From Phocoena phocoena (taxonomy: Eukaryota; Chordata; Mammalia; Artiodactyla; Phocoenidae), in assembly GCF_963924675.1 (NCBI RefSeq), contig NC_089220.1, positions 159,873,270 to 159,937,269 of the forward strand: a stretch of 64,000 nucleotides of DNA, written 5' to 3'. Numbering within the stretch: position 1 is the stretch's first letter; each line of letters starts with the position of its first letter. Both the position numbers and the translations under genes were made by a program. Of the stretch, positions 63,067 through 64,000 are shown piece by piece. Below the pieces are notes generated by a model. The model was not told the origin of the DNA, ran no database searches, and saw only the letters and a program-made list of their open reading frames with translations.

Positions 63067-63286
63067 GGGCTTCCCTGGTGGTGCAGTGGTTGAGAGTCCG
63101 CCTGCCGATGCAGGGGACATGGGTTCGTGCCCCGGTCCGGGAAGATCCCACATGCCGCGGAGCGGCTGGGCCCCTGAGCCATGGCTGCTGAGCCTGTGCG
63201 TCCGGAGCCTGTGCTCCGCAACGGGAGAGCCCACAGCAGTGAGAGGCCCGTGTACCGCTTAAAAAAAAAAAAAAAAAAAAAAAACA
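63067..63286 (+). mobile_element. Young CHR-type SINE with target-site duplication
   Basis: GGGCTTCCCTGGTGGTGCAG, B box GGTTCGTGCCC, the dolphin-type body 'CATGCCGCGGAGCGGCTGGGC', CGTCCGGAGCC, and a tail of about 24 A's. Flanked by AGAAAAGGGAAGACC at 63052-63066 and 63287-63301, a perfect 15-bp duplication. The intact pol III box-like head and long A tail suggest it is among the youngest here. Confidence 0.97.
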
Positions 63287-63644
63287 AGAAAAGGGAAGAC
63301 CTGGGGAAATGAGTTGCTGGACTTTGGAAAGTATTCCCAGGTAGTGTGGATGGACATGCCACATTCATTGAGAATTAGTTGCTTACTCTTGGCTGTGCAA
63401 GTCCCCGGGGAGTCAGGCAGGTGAGGGCAGAGGCTGTGAGCTGTTGCTGCCCACCTGTCTGCCTTCAGATGGAGATGCAGGCCACGCCCACCGAGAGAGC
63501 TGGTGAACAGGTGCGCAGACGGCTTCCGATTCTTCAAAAAACCGATGAAGCAACTTCTGTGCGCCCTTCATTTCCTCCTGAAATCACTGACCTTCTTTCC
63601 CATGTGAAACGTTAAAAACTGTTTCAATCAGAGTGCTTATGGAT

Positions 63645-64000
63645 GGTCTGTTAGTTTTGGAGGGGATGCTGTAACAAAGGACCAAGAACCGGGTGACTTA
63701 AACAACAGAAGTGTGTTGTCTCACAGTTCCGGAGACTAGAAGTCTGATCAGCGGGGCTGTGTTCCCTCTGAAGGCTTTGAGAAGGCGTGTTCCACGCCCC
63801 TGCCAGGCTTGCGGTGTCGCACGTGTCCCTTAGCTTGTGGACACGTCACTCCAGTCCTGTGTGTGTTCACGTTGTCTCCCCTTGATGTCTGTCTGTCTCT
63901 GTGTTCAAACTTCCCTGTTTTATAAGGTTACCAGTCATATTGCATCAGGGCCCACTGTAATGAATTCATTTTAACTTGGTTGTTTCTATAAAGATCCTAC
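63645..64000. repeat. Ancient interspersed repeat, class unresolved, cut by window end
   Basis: 'GCTGTAACAAAGGACCAAGAACCGGGTGACTTAAACAACAGAA', 'CACAGTTCCGGAGACTAGAAGTC' and 'GTTACCAGTCATATTGCATCAGGGCCCAC' match a widespread mammalian repeat. I cannot name the family with certainty (possibly LTR/MaLR-related). Confidence 0.65.

Noticed and set aside
63067..63286. Functional tRNA gene in the SINE heads
   Set aside because: The A and B boxes are tRNA-derived, but the sequence cannot fold as a full tRNA and continues into a SINE body with a poly-A tail.

Overview
This is mammalian nuclear DNA, almost certainly from a cetacean (dolphin, porpoise or whale). At least eleven tRNA-derived SINEs of the CHR type (5' end GGGCTTCCCTGGTGGYGCAG) are scattered through it, several with clear target-site duplications. 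There is also an artiodactyl/cetacean-type L1, and older L2, MIR, hAT-Charlie and Tigger-like remnants. Gene density is very low. There are no operons, CRISPR arrays or phage genes, and nearly all the open reading frames are chance or repeat-derived.

The only host coding sequence I can support is one 102-bp exon at 11111-11212 on the + strand. It encodes residues that, by recalled alignment, are 41-74 of PARD3 (Par-3), inside the N-terminal oligomerisation domain (CR1/NTD). It has a good acceptor, branch point and donor, and is in phase 0 on both sides. The window is therefore the 3' part of the intron before this exon (1-11110), the exon, and 52.8 kb of the following intron. No neighbouring PARD3 exon was recognised, which fits the very large 5' introns of this gene.

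Layout. 1-11110: intron with a CHR SINE cut by the window edge, old L1/L2/MIR remnants, a Tigger-like DNA transposon and a 0.5-kb GT-rich minisatellite (9220-9725). 11111-11212: PARD3 exon. 11213-25040: intron with few repeats, including two very recent tandem duplications near 17 kb, three CHR SINEs and a 92-bp L1 stub with target-site duplications. 25041-31562: a repeat nest around a nearly full-length, inactivated L1 on the - strand. 31563-48930: mostly unique intron, with a CHR SINE at 39.8-40.0 kb whose 5' end is triplicated and whose 3' side abuts a perfect 55-bp copy of sequence from 1.8 kb upstream. 48930-50670: old L1. 50700-57760: GC-richer intron with a CpG-rich segment (52.6-52.95 kb) and two CTCF-like motifs (54.0 and 55.0 kb). 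57760-64000: AT-rich candidate conserved sequence, a nested pair of L1 insertions that both carry 5' inversions (60.7-61.7 kb), a hAT fragment, a CHR SINE and an ancient repeat.

I found no new gene system. The observations worth following are structural: the templated-looking 55-bp duplication, the paired tandem duplications, the nested twin-primed L1s, the reuse of one insertion site by an L1 and a SINE, and possible regulatory elements in the PARD3 intron. Repeat names and PARD3 residue numbers are from memory, and repeat boundaries without target-site duplications are approximate to about 10-50 bp.
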